From NCBI GenBank assembly GCA_949987705.1, contig OX465281.1, positions 144,729,395 through 144,793,394 of the forward strand: a stretch of DNA of 64,000 nt, written 5' to 3'. Both the position numbers and the translations under genes were made by a program. Source of the DNA: Thereva unica (Eukaryota; Arthropoda; Insecta; Diptera; Therevidae). Each line of letters opens with the position of its first letter. Position 1 is the first letter of the stretch. Below, one piece after another: positions 43,141-53,264 of this stretch. Below the pieces are notes generated by a model, which worked only from the letters and a program-made list of their open reading frames with translations, made no database searches and was not told where the DNA came from.

Positions 43141-43597
43141 CGACACTCGACGTCGACGTCGACAGTTCATGAAAACGAGATTAGTTTCAACGACGTTGAA
43201 TTTGGGTTCAAGTAAGTCGACGCGTCGAATGTCGTTTTCATAAAATAATTGCCGCCAAAAAGTATGCAAAATTTCATGGAACCGCTATAATAACACTATT
43301 GTATTACTTTCGAAATTGTCCATAAGCGGGAAGAGTTACACATAATATTAAACTTCAATTAATTAATTAATTATACAAATTCATAATAACATTTGAAAAT
43401 CTTAACTCTGTATTTATTTTTAATACGCTTTTATTAGCTTCACTTGTAACTATGTAATAAAATCTTGGAAGTTAAATTTGACCCACTTCCCGGTTTCCGA
43501 TTAAGCTGAAATTTTGCATACATGTTTAGTTTGGATGACAATGCAATCTGACCATTTAAAAAAAAATCAAGAAGGCGGTTCCAAGATCTTTGTGCCC
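43141..43597. other. Spacer, nothing recognised
   Basis: Contains a short CGACGTCGACGTCGAC block (about 43147-43165) and otherwise AT-rich sequence. Confidence 0.4.
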
Positions 43598-44420
43598 CTT
43601 TAATCCCTCATGGGACATAGGGCGGAAACAGTTGCCCTCCAGCGGACTCTGTTTTGCGCGACAGCTCTCAGCTCTGACCAGGATCTCCCAGTTGTTGCGG
43701 CCTCTGCTAGTAGGGTCCTCCTCCACGTTGTTCTAGGTCTTCCAACTCGACGGGATCCTTGTGGGTTCCAGTCAAGGGCCTGTTTGGCTAGGTTTTCGTT
43801 ATCGCGTCGCAAGGTGTGGCCAACCCAATTCCATTTCCTTCGCCTGATTTGGTCGTCTATCCTTTCTTGGCCGGCACGGCGCCATAGCTCTTCATTTGAA
43901 ATTCTATCTGGCCAGCGGATTTTTAGGATACGACGCAGGCATCTGTTGATGAAGACTTGTAGGCGCCCTGTGATGAATTGGGTGACTTTCCATGTTTCGC
44001 AACCGTACAAAAGAACTGCCTTAACGTTGGAGTTGAACAGCCGCAATTTGGTGTTAGTTGAGATCTCCGTTGATCTCCATATGCGGAACAGGCATGCATA
44101 TGCGCCTCGTGCTTTATTTATTCTGGAACTGACGTCTTCTTCTGTACCGCCATTTTCGGTAATAATGCTACCGAGGTAGCAGAATTTATCTACCAGTTCC
44201 ACGTCACGGTTATTCAGCGCAGTTCGTTCAAGTGTGTTTGCATTTATCCGCATTTCTTTGGTTTTGTTCGGATTCAGCCTTAAGCCTGCTAGACTACTTT
44301 CTGTTGCCAAATTGTTTAACATGTTTTTTAGCTCCTGATGTCTGTGGGCCAGCAAACAGATATCATCCGCGTAGTCGAGGTCCTTAAGGCGGTCCAAGAT
44401 GGCAGCCGAATTTTGCAATT
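43598..44420 (-). pseudogene. Non-LTR retrotransposon RT, C-terminal part (clade not resolved)
   Basis: The 5'-truncated minus frame starts within RT at LDYADDICLLAHRHQEL (YADD) and continues FCYLGSIITENGG, NSNVKAVLLYGCETW, INRCLRRILKIRWPD, a RRRKWNWVGHTLRR block and GRPRTTWRRTLLAEA to the end at 43600. This C-terminal pattern is that of a widespread RTE/CR1-like ORF. The frame is intact to its end but lacks endonuclease and the RT N-terminus. Upstream it joins the satellite-like block at 44430. Confidence 0.85.
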
Positions 44421-44429
44421 GTGCTCCCC

Positions 44430-44790
44430 GACCCCCGATATGGGTATCTAATGAAAGGGTATGACAAGTAGAATACAATTTACTATGTGGCGTCATTCAA
44501 AATTCAAAATAGCGACTAACACAAAATGGCGGTGTATGGCTTTCTTTACAACCCACTCGTTATGGGTATCTAATGAAAGGATATGACAAGTAGAATACTA
44601 TTATCTATGTGGAGTCACTCCAAATTCAAAATGGCGGCCGAAACAAAATGACGACGAACCCAAAATGTGAATCACCTTTTTCTTTACAACGCGCTTGGTA
44701 TGGGTATCAAATAAAAGCTTATGAAGAGTGTAGTACCACAGACTTAAATATCTGTAATACAGATGTTCCGCTTCATACAAAATTTTGTCA
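44430..44790 (-). repeat. Tandem ~125-145-bp units, same family as in the Helitron at 56494
   Basis: TATGGGTATCTAATGAAAGG ... ATGACAAGTAGAATAC ... AAAATGGCGG recur at about 44440, 44562 and 44698. They are the inverse of the units at 56635-58130 (GTTCTACTTATCATA, CATTTGATACCCATG, GCCGCCAT). Confidence 0.75.
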
Positions 44791-44831
44791 CCAGCAAATT
44801 TGCTGGGTATAAATCCCATCGCGAAGCTTTA

Positions 44832-44986
44832 AGACCCCCATACACGGTCCAATTGGTTGTACAGCGAAGTGCGGTTGTACAACCAAAACTATCGATTGTG
44901 GGCCGGTCGGCCGATCAAAATACATTGCGCTTATAGGTTTGATGAAAATCTGGTCGTACAGCCAATTTGACCGTGTATGGGGGCCT
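44832..44986. mobile_element. Small MITE, TTA duplication (Harbinger-like)
   Basis: Ends AGACCCCCATACACGGTC and GACCGTGTATGGGGGCCT; TTA at 44829-44831 and 44987-44989. Inside, GGTTGTACAGC and GTCGTACAGCC continue the symmetry. 155 bp, non-coding. Confidence 0.85.
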
Positions 44987-45045
44987 TTAGTCTACACATT
45001 CCACATAAGCTCTCCGCGCATTTCCCCAAGTTCTCTGTTGATAGA

Positions 45046-45738
45046 CAAATGAAGAGGCGAAGGGCAGAGTGGCTTCGGAACTTCATTCCACACGGACGAG
45101 ATGTACTTTTTCGCCTTCTCCACCCCTCACACACTTTGCCCTATCAGCCAGGCAACAGACGACACAATTTGGTGCGGTGCGCAGGATGGTTTTTTTTAAT
45201 TTCCATTGCGGCAGGTCATGATTTTGTTTTTTTTTTGTTTTCAGGCATACGTATTTACAATTTCTCGGAAGAAATGAAATATTCTTTTTAGGCAACTTTT
45301 CGTGTTCAAGGCTATTTCGCTACATTTCAGGTGCGCGGAAAATAATCGATTTGAATTCTATTTGATTAGCCAAGGGGTCAGGCGCAGTGCACCGCAGGAT
45401 GGAGTTTTTTTAAATTCCAATTTTTTATATGGGGAACTTTTGAATTGTGGCAGGTCACGATTTTGTTTTTTTCTTGTATACAGGCATATATTTCTCCGAT
45501 GAAATTTTCGCATTTCCTGGCCATTGATAGTTGCTCCCGGCCGAATATTTCAGGTGCGCGGAACACGATCTGTTATTGGGTGAACTTAATTTGTGTACCG
45601 GTCGGTGGAAGTCGATCGCTCGGTTTTCAAATGATACATATTCGCATTTTCTTCCGTAAACAAGGATAAGAATTAAATTACCACATATTGTTTCTTACAA
45701 ATTTTTAATTTAAAAAAAAAGGCATAGGGAAAAAGACG
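45046..45738 (+). repeat. ~0.69-kb repeat, inverted partner at 55036-55731
   Basis: Near-identical to the reverse complement of 55036-55731: the same 74-codon frame is encoded at 45445-45669 and 55103-55327. Inside are two diverged ~200-bp sub-units, each with GCAGGATGG, GGCAGGTCA.GATTTTG, CAGGCATA and TTTCAGGTGCGCGG. No recognisable protein. Confidence 0.85.
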
Positions 45739-46597
45739 GCATTTCCATGACGGCTCTGGGCGAAAGTGTCAGATAAGTAATATTACATTGCGTCGCCTTT
45801 GGAATATATGCAATAACCGAGACTCAGTCGCACACATATGCAAAACTCGGCTGAACCGGACTGGTTAAAGAAACTTTACTCAACCTCCGTTTCTACTTTG
45901 AGAAAACCCATCGTATACTCTATATGGAAACTTAGTAGTAAGGGGACTATCCTCGCGGCAATTGTATTTCAAACGAATAACTGAGTCTCTCAAACAAAGT
46001 ATTCAGGCCATTTCTAAACTAGCATAAGCTCTGCTATAATGGAGAGCAAGTTCGAAATTAAAATTTATTTTCTATGTAAGAAAATTCCAGCGTAGTTTAG
46101 AATTGGTCTTGTTTGACTGTAGTTTGTTACGCTTTTATTTCATATAGTACTTCATGAATTAATGAACATAACCTTTTAGAACAAAATCTACGAATTGTTT
46201 TGTAGTCCCGCAAATACCGCGGATCCGCGGGATTGTTGACCTCGATCCCGCGGAATTGCGGGATTGAGATTTTGATGCGGGATTGGATTCCCTAGTTCGT
46301 ACGCTAGGGCACGTACGGTTGCGGTACGGCACGTCATATTTAGTTCAGGCTTTAGTAATCCACGTAGTAAGGCACGTAAGCCCATTTCTATTTCGTCTTT
46401 AGATCTCTTCATAGGTTGTCCTGGTGCCTTTCTTCCCTTTGGCGTTTGGCTGAACTGGATTTTTGGGGCGCTGTTTCAGCAATTCTCATTTCATGTTCGT
46501 CCAGGGTAGGCGTAGATCATACATACGACAAACTTGGTTGACAACATACACACGACAAACTTGGTTGACAACCAAGGCTCACTGGCTCTTCCTCATA
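45739..46597. other. Unassigned
   Basis: A GC-rich patch repeats GCGGGATTG (46218, 46259, 46277) next to CCGCGGATCCGCGG. At 46508-46572 ACGACAAACTTGGTTGACAAC is present twice, ~31 bp apart. No coding sequence recognised. Confidence 0.4.
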
Positions 46598-47070
46598 TAC
46601 ATATACAAGTCCTACATTCGGCCCCGCTTTGAATACAACTCGTATATCTGGGGGGGCGCCCCAAAAACCACCTAGGCTTGGCTGGACTAGGTACATCGCG
46701 CCATCAAACTCATTGGGTTTGCACCCTTTGCTCTTCCTTCGACCCTTTAAGCCACCGAAGGAATGTAGCTGCACTCAGAGAGTTTTACCGCTATTACCAT
46801 AGCAACTGTTCCACTGAAATTAGAAACCTCCTGCCTACACGGCAACTTTTTTCCCGCAACACAAGACTAGCCAACTCCCTCCTCTTCACGCACATTATGT
46901 TTTAGCAGTTCGTCTATAAATAGAACAACTGGATTGTGGAACTGTCTTCCACAGTCGGTGTTTCCGAACTCAAATAACATCTCAGAGTTCAAACGCAAGG
47001 TTCATCGACATCTACTCACGCACCCTCCAGACCCCTAACTTATCCTTTCTCTATCCTTCAAATCAAGATT
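46598..47070 (+). mobile_element. LINE-A copy 4, ORF2 C-terminus and start of 3' UTR
   Basis: SYIRPRFEYNSYIWGGAPKTT, SFDPLSHRRNVAALREFYRY and QLFSRNTRLANS match LINE-A, with stops and frameshifts. It is interrupted at 47070 by the LOA-type LINE; the last 90 bp of its tail follow at 52208-52297. Confidence 0.88.
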
Positions 47071-47158
47071 TTTTTTTTTTTTTTTCCCCTGTGTGAGGTA
47101 TTAGGTCCAAAGGTACTGCGGCCATTTAGTTGGCCTATTGTACTACAACCCCTACACC

Positions 47159-50100
47159 TCATATTTGTAGGCCAGACCGCCTGAACAGGTTCAGCAGTCT
47201 GCCTAGTGGTTTGTCGCTTAGACTTGAGTGTTCGAGCAGGGACTTCCCGAACAAAGAGACCCTGCTCCTCGCTATTGCAGGGCACTCACAGAGAACATGG
47301 AGGGCAGACTCATCCTCTTCTAGGCAAAGCCTACATGTAGGGTCCTCTGCCCTTCCTATCTTCCATAAGTGGTAATTTAGGGCACAGTGTCCGGTAATTA
47401 GGCCAACAAGTGTCCTAACATCACTCCTGCTGCGCCGTAATAATTCCTTGGCCGTCTTAGGGGACGGCCCTGGAAGGAACCGCTTAGAGTTGGCCAGTCC
47501 AGGCGCGGACCTCCAGCGTTCAATATGTTTCATCAAGGTCCGATCGGCCAGGGCCCTTTGCAGCAAGCTGGACGGTGCCCCAATAGCCGGCTCTGGACCA
47601 ATGAATTCTAAATCAGAGCCCTGTTTAGCCAGGGCATCCGCACTTTCATTGCCTTCGAAGCCCCGGTGACCTGGGACCCAGACAAGTGTGATTTGATTGA
47701 GAACGCCCAACTCATGAAGAGCACGTTGGCAGTCCCAAACTAATTTCGACTTGGTCCTACGGGACCTTATCGCTCTAATTGCCGCTTGGCTATCAGAGAA
47801 GATAAAAATCCGTTTATTTTGATAGGCCCTTCTTAAGTTCTCATGAGTGCATGCCAGAATAGCGTACACCTCTGCTTGAAAGACAGTTGCCAGAGTGCCT
47901 AGACTTATAGCCTTGCTGAATCTGGGACTTTCACTCCAGATTCCTGCGCCTACACCTGTCTCCGTTTTAGAGCCATCCGTGTACCATATTAGCCCGCCCG
48001 GCAAAACTTTAGGAAAAGTCCAGGTAAGCCTTTCCTGTATATGTACAGAAGGTTGCTTAAATTTTGAGAATTTATAGGGCATGCCGTCCGATAGCATCTC
48101 CGCTTCCGGAATCTCTTCTATGATGTTGATTATTATAGAATGTCCTCGCCCAAGACCAGCGCCCAAGTAATCATTCGCTTTCAGCCGCAGCGCCGCGTTT
48201 ATGGCGGATTTCTCTACCTCAAGGTGGAGGGGTACCAAATTGAGGAGAGTCTCCAGCGCTGCCGTTGGGGAAGTGCGGATGGCCCCAGTGATGGAGAGGC
48301 AAGCCATTCTTTGAATTTTGCTTAAAAAGGTTATGGAACCCTTAAGCTTCGTTCTGTGCCACCAAACTAAAGCTCCATAAGTTACCATGGGTCTTATGAT
48401 GGTGGTGTATATCCAGTACATGGTTTTCGGTTGCAAACCCCAGGTGGAACCACAAGCTCTGCGGCAAGCCCACAGGGATCTGCGCGTTCTACACATCACA
48501 GTGTCCATATGCTGTTTCCAATTGAGTTTGGCATCTAGCGTCACTCCTAAATATTTGGCTTGTTGAGAAAAGCCTATTGTTCTGCCCGCGAATGTAGGTT
48601 CCCAAATTCCCGGTAGTGATCGTTTCCTGGTGAAAGGAACTAGGATCGTTTTGTCGGGATTGACTTTTAGACCTACACTCTCGCACCAGCTAGAGACCAG
48701 ATCAAGTGCCTGCTGCAGGCGCCTTGACATGGCGTCTTCAGATTCACCTGTAATTACTATGACGACATCGTCAGCGTAACCTTGGGCGAAAATGTTCCGA
48801 CCGTTGAGCAGCTCGAGGAGTTCATCTACAACAAGGCACCAGAGAAGTGGAGATAAAACTCCTCCCTGCGGGCAGCCTCTTGCTATAGTGCCCTCCAGAG
48901 ACCCCTCAACATGAGAAACAATTAGTTTGCGAGTTCTCAGCATAGAGTCAATCCAGTTGCAGAAAGTGCTACTTAGACTGTGTCTACTTAGAGCCCTAGC
49001 TATAATATCAAAGGATGTGTTGTCAAAGGCTCCCTCGATATCGAGGAAGGCCGTCAGCGCAACTCCTTTGTTTAGAGCTGCCTGTTCAAGCCTGAGCACC
49101 AGATTGTGCAGTGCTGTCTCAGTAGACTTGCCCGCCTGGTACGCATGCTGATAGGAGCTTAGTGGTTGGCTTTGAAGATAAGTTTCCCTTATCGCCCGGT
49201 CGACAATTTTCTCCATTGTCTTCAAGGCAAAAGACGAGAGACTTATCGGCCTGAAAGATTTAGTCAGGGTGTAATCCGAACGCCCTGGCTTAGGTATAAA
49301 TGTTATATTGACGTTCCTCCAGACGGATGGGATGTAGCCGTGTGCGAAGGAAGCCCTAAATAATTTGCATAATAAGGGAGTGACTAGGTCGCAGCCCTCC
49401 TGTAGCAGAATGGGATAGATTCCGTCTGCTCCAGGGGACTTGTATGGTTTGAACGATCTAATCGCCTCCCTGATAGCTTCATGGTTGAACAAGGTATTTG
49501 CTTCTGTCCAGGCGGCTTTGGGCACTTTAGAAAGTTGGCCTATACGCTGCCCAGCAGAAGTTATGTTCTCTTTTGAATAAATGGTTGTGCCTGGGAAATG
49601 TGCCTGGAGCAATGTTATCAAGGTTTCTTCCCTAGACTGTGTGAAAGAGCCATCGGTTCTCCTGATGGATCCAAGATCTACCGACAAGCCCTTTGATAAA
49701 GCTTTATAGATTTTTGCTGAGTCTCGAATGTCTTCGACACTCTTGCAAAAATTCCTCCAGCTATTTCTTTTTGCTCGTCTGATTGCCCTGTTATAGCTGG
49801 TTAGCGAGCTTTTATAACTCTCCCAGTTGCCGCTCTTCTTAGCTGCGTTGAACAGTTTCCTCGTAGCGGATCTTAACTTGGAGAGCTCGTTGTTCCACCA
49901 TGGAGTTTTCCTATTACGCGTCCTCATCAGAACAGGGCAGTTATTGCTGTAAGCAGCAGTAACTGCCTCCGTAAAGAAGTCCGCGGATAGTTCCACATCC
50001 ATCGTAGATTTGATTGAGTGCATGGAACCCCTGAATATGCTACTGAGTTCGGCCCGAAAGTCTGTCCAGTTCGTATATCTAGGATTCCTGTATGTACTCA

Positions 50101-50785
50101 CATTTTCCAAAGACTCACCCACCATAAAGTAAATGTGTCTATGGTCTGAGCACGATGGCTCATCTGAGACCCGCCAGTCACTCACGTAAGTGGCAACTTG
50201 TTGAGTAGCTAGCGTGATGTCTATAACCTCACGTCTCCTACCGTTGTCGAAGGTAGGATCCGTGTCGCGATTTAATATGTCCAGGTTAGTAGTTAAGAGG
50301 TAATCAAAAAGGTATTCGCCCCTTTTGTTCACTCCACTGCTACCCCAGGCATCATGATGGGCGTTCGCATCACATCCTATGATGATCTGCAGACCGCTCC
50401 TGTTAGAGTGACCCACGATATCCTTAAGTTCTTTGGACGGTGGTGGGTCTCTGGAGTCATAGGGGAGGTATGCCGAACATAAGGTAATCATGCTCTTGCT
50501 GCCCCCCCTGTTAATCTGTATCATCACCACTGCCAGGTCTCTCGACGATTTATCTGTGAGAGGAAAGCAGTTGGTGTTTTTATTGTAAACTACACAGGTC
50601 CGAGGGTCGCCGTCCACATCACTGCATGCAATGCTGTAGCCGGTTGCCCGCAAGCCCTGTATAGCACCGTTATTTACCCATGGCTCCTGTACAAGAGCCA
50701 CGTCGATAGCTTGGGTGGCCAGCACCCTGCAAAGGACTGCCGAGGCAGCCCTACTGTGTTGCAGGTTGCACTGTACCACCCGCAT
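47159..50785 (-). CDS. LOA-type LINE ORF2: endonuclease, reverse transcriptase, RNase H
   Basis: First ATG at 50785 (MRVVQCNLQHSRAA); the frame is open from 50839, overlapping ORF1. Endonuclease: NLQHSR, VQEPWV, IIIGCDANAHHDAWGS, SDHRHIYF. RT: FRPISLSSFALK, TAFLDIEGAFDNTSFD, RGCPQGGVLSPLLWCLVVDE, QGYADDVVIVI (YADD). RNase H: WYTDGSKTETGVGAG, AEVYAILA, IFSDSQAAI, GNESADALA. The C-terminus has a zinc-binding C-x2-C-x7-H-x4-C motif (CRLCLEEDESALHVLCEC). It does target-primed reverse transcription. The RNase H places it in the LOA/I group; the endonuclease wording fits LOA. No lesion in about 1200 codons. Confidence 0.93.
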   Translation of the reverse strand: MRVVQCNLQHSRAASAVLCRVLATQAIDVALVQEPWVNNGAIQGLRATGYSIACSDVDGDPRTCVVYNKNTNCFPLTDKSSRDLAVVMIQINRGGSKSMITLCSAYLPYDSRDPPPSKELKDIVGHSNRSGLQIIIGCDANAHHDAWGSSGVNKRGEYLFDYLLTTNLDILNRDTDPTFDNGRRREVIDITLATQQVATYVSDWRVSDEPSCSDHRHIYFMVGESLENVSTYRNPRYTNWTDFRAELSSIFRGSMHSIKSTMDVELSADFFTEAVTAAYSNNCPVLMRTRNRKTPWWNNELSKLRSATRKLFNAAKKSGNWESYKSSLTSYNRAIRRAKRNSWRNFCKSVEDIRDSAKIYKALSKGLSVDLGSIRRTDGSFTQSREETLITLLQAHFPGTTIYSKENITSAGQRIGQLSKVPKAAWTEANTLFNHEAIREAIRSFKPYKSPGADGIYPILLQEGCDLVTPLLCKLFRASFAHGYIPSVWRNVNITFIPKPGRSDYTLTKSFRPISLSSFALKTMEKIVDRAIRETYLQSQPLSSYQHAYQAGKSTETALHNLVLRLEQAALNKGVALTAFLDIEGAFDNTSFDIIARALSRHSLSSTFCNWIDSMLRTRKLIVSHVEGSLEGTIARGCPQGGVLSPLLWCLVVDELLELLNGRNIFAQGYADDVVIVITGESEDAMSRRLQQALDLVSSWCESVGLKVNPDKTILVPFTRKRSLPGIWEPTFAGRTIGFSQQAKYLGVTLDAKLNWKQHMDTVMCRTRRSLWACRRACGSTWGLQPKTMYWIYTTIIRPMVTYGALVWWHRTKLKGSITFLSKIQRMACLSITGAIRTSPTAALETLLNLVPLHLEVEKSAINAALRLKANDYLGAGLGRGHSIIINIIEEIPEAEMLSDGMPYKFSKFKQPSVHIQERLTWTFPKVLPGGLIWYTDGSKTETGVGAGIWSESPRFSKAISLGTLATVFQAEVYAILACTHENLRRAYQNKRIFIFSDSQAAIRAIRSRRTKSKLVWDCQRALHELGVLNQITLVWVPGHRGFEGNESADALAKQGSDLEFIGPEPAIGAPSSLLQRALADRTLMKHIERWRSAPGLANSKRFLPGPSPKTAKELLRRSRSDVRTLVGLITGHCALNYHLWKIGRAEDPTCRLCLEEDESALHVLCECPAIARSRVSLFGKSLLEHSSLSDKPLGRLLNLFRRSGLQI

Positions 50786-51980
50786 CCTGAGGCTGTTCCC
50801 GCTGCTGTGAGCCAGCAGGAGTCTCCTTTTTTGAGCCAATCTCCTTGACTCTAATTCGTCCGAAGCCGTAGAATAGGGACATGCCCTGCTCTTTCAGCTG
50901 CGTGAGCGCCCTCTCGTCAATGCTAAGGGCAAGAATTTGACCGTTCTGGTCCACCTTCCTGCCCATCACTTGCCAAGAGTTCACCTCAATTGGCTGGTTC
51001 TGTAATTCCAGCCTGCAGAGCACCTGCTCCGGTTCCCTAACATCGTTAGGAACCCAGAACGTGATTCGCTTATATTTGGGAAGGTCCTTTTCCTCAATTA
51101 CTCTGAGGTTGGCCCCTTCCCACAACTGAAGCCTGGTGACAGCATTTGTCAACCATTGGCTGGTGGGTTCGTTGGCACAGGTGATCTTGATAAGACCCCC
51201 TGCCGCCCTTGCACCCAAAAACTGAGGCGGACAATCGCCTTTACGACTTTTGTCTACCTCACACAGGATGGCATCGCAGACGGAGGATGATTGCTCCTCT
51301 GTCAATTTGCCCTCGGGATAGTTGTCCAGGACCACTGCCATGGTGATCCCAGCTAGCTTGTCCCGATATGAGGGTCCTTGCGACTCCCCCATTTTTTTCT
51401 TCTTTTGGGGTCCCTGCCCAGCCGGAGAATCCTCAGACCGCTGCCGTTTTGGCAGTGCGTCAGTTGGGTCCAGCATAGGACATAGCCCCCTAGAAGTTGT
51501 AGGAGTTTGTGCTACCAATTTCTCGGGTCCAGAAACTTCTGGCAGTCCAGCGGTCGTCCAGGTCTGCTCCTTGGAGCCCCCCGTCCTGACCGCTGTCCTG
51601 CCTTGGGTTTGTTGGGAAGGAAGTTCCGCATGTGGGACTCGGGTGTGCTCCGTGGAGCTCCCCAATTCCTCTGCAGCCTTCCTTGCCTTGGCCCTCTTCC
51701 TCTTGGCAGCACCGGATTTTTTCTTGCTAGGTTGCACGGTCATACCGACAACCTTGGCCGTTATTTCTTCAACAACATTGTCACCAGCTGCCTGGGCCAG
51801 TGTTGTTGATTGAGAAGCCGAAGCTTCTGTGCTAGACGAGGTACCTCCAAGGAGTTCCCTCTCCAGCTCTGAGCTGATACTTATTGCATCAGACTCACAA
51901 CCTCTTTCTTCGTCTGTTTTTTTAAAGATTTTTTGGTCCATAAAGAGTCCCACGAGTATGGCAGGAAAGGGAAAGTCCAT
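50751..51980 (-). CDS. LOA-type LINE ORF1 (RNA-binding, DUF4780-like)
   Basis: 409 residues from ATG 51980; a second ATG lies 13 codons later (MDQKIFKK). The N-terminal half is low-complexity with basic patches (KKKSGAAKRKRAKARK, QKKKKMGES). The second half has a DUF4780-like domain from about residue 210: YPEGKLTEEQSSSVCDAI, GLIKITCANEPTSQWL and YKRITFWVPND. There is no CCHC knuckle. Such ORF1 proteins bind LINE RNA. It overlaps ORF2 (frame open from 50839) in another frame, suggesting frameshifting or reinitiation. Confidence 0.88.
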   Translation of the reverse strand: MDFPFPAILVGLFMDQKIFKKTDEERGCESDAISISSELERELLGGTSSSTEASASQSTTLAQAAGDNVVEEITAKVVGMTVQPSKKKSGAAKRKRAKARKAAEELGSSTEHTRVPHAELPSQQTQGRTAVRTGGSKEQTWTTAGLPEVSGPEKLVAQTPTTSRGLCPMLDPTDALPKRQRSEDSPAGQGPQKKKKMGESQGPSYRDKLAGITMAVVLDNYPEGKLTEEQSSSVCDAILCEVDKSRKGDCPPQFLGARAAGGLIKITCANEPTSQWLTNAVTRLQLWEGANLRVIEEKDLPKYKRITFWVPNDVREPEQVLCRLELQNQPIEVNSWQVMGRKVDQNGQILALSIDERALTQLKEQGMSLFYGFGRIRVKEIGSKKETPAGSQQREQPQDAGGTVQPATQ

Positions 51981-52207
51981 CCTAACAGAGCCTCCTTATT
52001 AGGATAAGGCTATATACAACTGGGTGCGCCCGGTGCCCAGAGGAGATCGTTAGAGACAGTGCACCACTACCCACTGCCACGCAGCCCTCGACACGATGAC
52101 ATTTACATCTTGGCTTGGTAGGCTTTTAAGGGTCTGCTCCCTACTACCGTCGTTAGTTGGTTATCCAGGGGGCACCACGAGGAGGTGACGGTTCGGTTTT
52201 GCCCCCC
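51981..52207 (-). other. 5' UTR of the LOA-type LINE
   Basis: GC-rich leader from the 5' end GGGGGGCAAAACC to the ORF1 ATG. Contains CACCTCCTCGTGGTG, which also occurs at about 52637-52651 outside the element. An internal Pol II promoter would be expected here but no motif can be assigned. Confidence 0.6.
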
Positions 52208-52297
52208 AATCAAGATTACTAATAGGCACTGACCATGAGTTGAACGACATGATAGACTAGTAGTAATTCCTAAGCTTGACTTTACCACATAAAAAAA
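52208..52297 (+). mobile_element. LINE-A copy 4, terminal 3' tail
   Basis: TGACCATGAGTTGAACGACATG, then ACTAGTAGTA, TCCTAAGCTT and CACAT plus seven A, colinear with the ends at 16064 and 17266. The first ten bases are the target duplication. Confidence 0.88.
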
Positions 52298-52758
52298 TAG
52301 TGTGCGTAGGACCACACTTTAGAAGTGTTTACTTCTATGGCTAGTCTATATTTCCAAATCAATCTTAATACAGGAGGATAAGAATCAATATATTTTATTT
52401 ATGAATATTCTGTTGAAGTTTATTTGTTACTTATATGCACTCACTCAAAAATGTTTTACAATATTTTGGAAATTAAATTGTTTGTCCTTAACTTATCACA
52501 CAATAATTGGGAATGGGATGACTGGGATAATGTAGTTTTTAGTAAAAACTGACCCAAAAATAATGACATTTTTTTGTGAGTGTATTTATACAGCTCTCAG
52601 TTTATTTTGCGTTCAAAACCAACGCAAAAGAACCCAGAACTCACCACGAGGAGGTGGCTGCACAGTGAGTTCCACCCGCCCTCCCTCAATCAATCCAACG
52701 CGTTCCGCTTCTGACCTTTTGTAACAAATATGTCGCTCACTGCAAAAGCGGTGTTATA
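52298..52758. other. Spacer, nothing recognised
   Basis: No conserved coding sequence; a short GC-rich part at 52630-52700. Confidence 0.4.
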
Positions 52759-53264
52759 CCCTTGACACACTGCAGCATCGAATGAACATTGAAGTATCAT
52801 TCGGCTATGAATGATCATTCGTGCTCAGTATGTCATGTCCAATTTTCATTCCACAACTTCATTCGTCATTCAATCGAATGAAGTCAAAATAACTTCATTC
52901 AGTTAAGATGGAAGTGAAATTGGGAAATTATCGAACAACTTTCCATGAACTTTCCAATAAAATTTCCAACTAAAATACATAACTGTCAAATTGTCATTCA
53001 TATTTTAGATTTAAAAAAAAAAAAAAAGTAGGCTTTATTGCAAACAACTGTTGCTCTGCCTGAATTAATATTTTTATTAAATTTAAAAGTATAAATCACT
53101 ATGGAATCACTGTCAGTTCATATATTTGGCAGTTTATTTATATTTTGTATTTTGACAGTTCTAATGAACTTTGAAAAATGCAGTGTGTCACTAATAAAAC
53201 GAATGAACATTGAACGCCAATGAAGTTGGAAGAATGTTCATTCGTTTTTGCAGTGTGCCAAGGG
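52759..53264. mobile_element. MITE with CCCTTG(A/G)CACACTGCA ends, TA duplication
   Basis: Left CCCTTGACACACTGCA and right TGCAGTGTGCCAAGGG, with TA on both sides. CGAATGAACATT occurs just inside both ends. The interior holds many ATGAATGA/TCATTCAT words. Non-coding, 506 bp. Confidence 0.82.

Larger units (their letters stand above)
47071..52207 (-). mobile_element. Apparently full-length LOA-type LINE
   Basis: Minus-strand element with 5' end at 52207 (GGGGGGCAAAACC), two long intact ORFs and a poly(A) tail (T-run 47071-47087). It is flanked by AATCAAGATT on both sides (47061-47070 and 52208-52217), and the flanks are the two halves of one LINE-A copy. Both ORFs lack stops, so it may be, or recently was, active. 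Confidence 0.9.

Noticed and set aside
46188..46412. 74-codon minus frame
   Set aside because: It overlaps a degenerate GCGGGATTG repeat patch and has no recognisable motif.
52173..52651. CACCACGAGGAGGTG present twice, as a possible regulatory element
   Set aside because: One copy belongs to the LOA LINE leader and the other may be a fragment of the same leader; the word is nearly self-complementary, so chance or a LINE relic is simpler.
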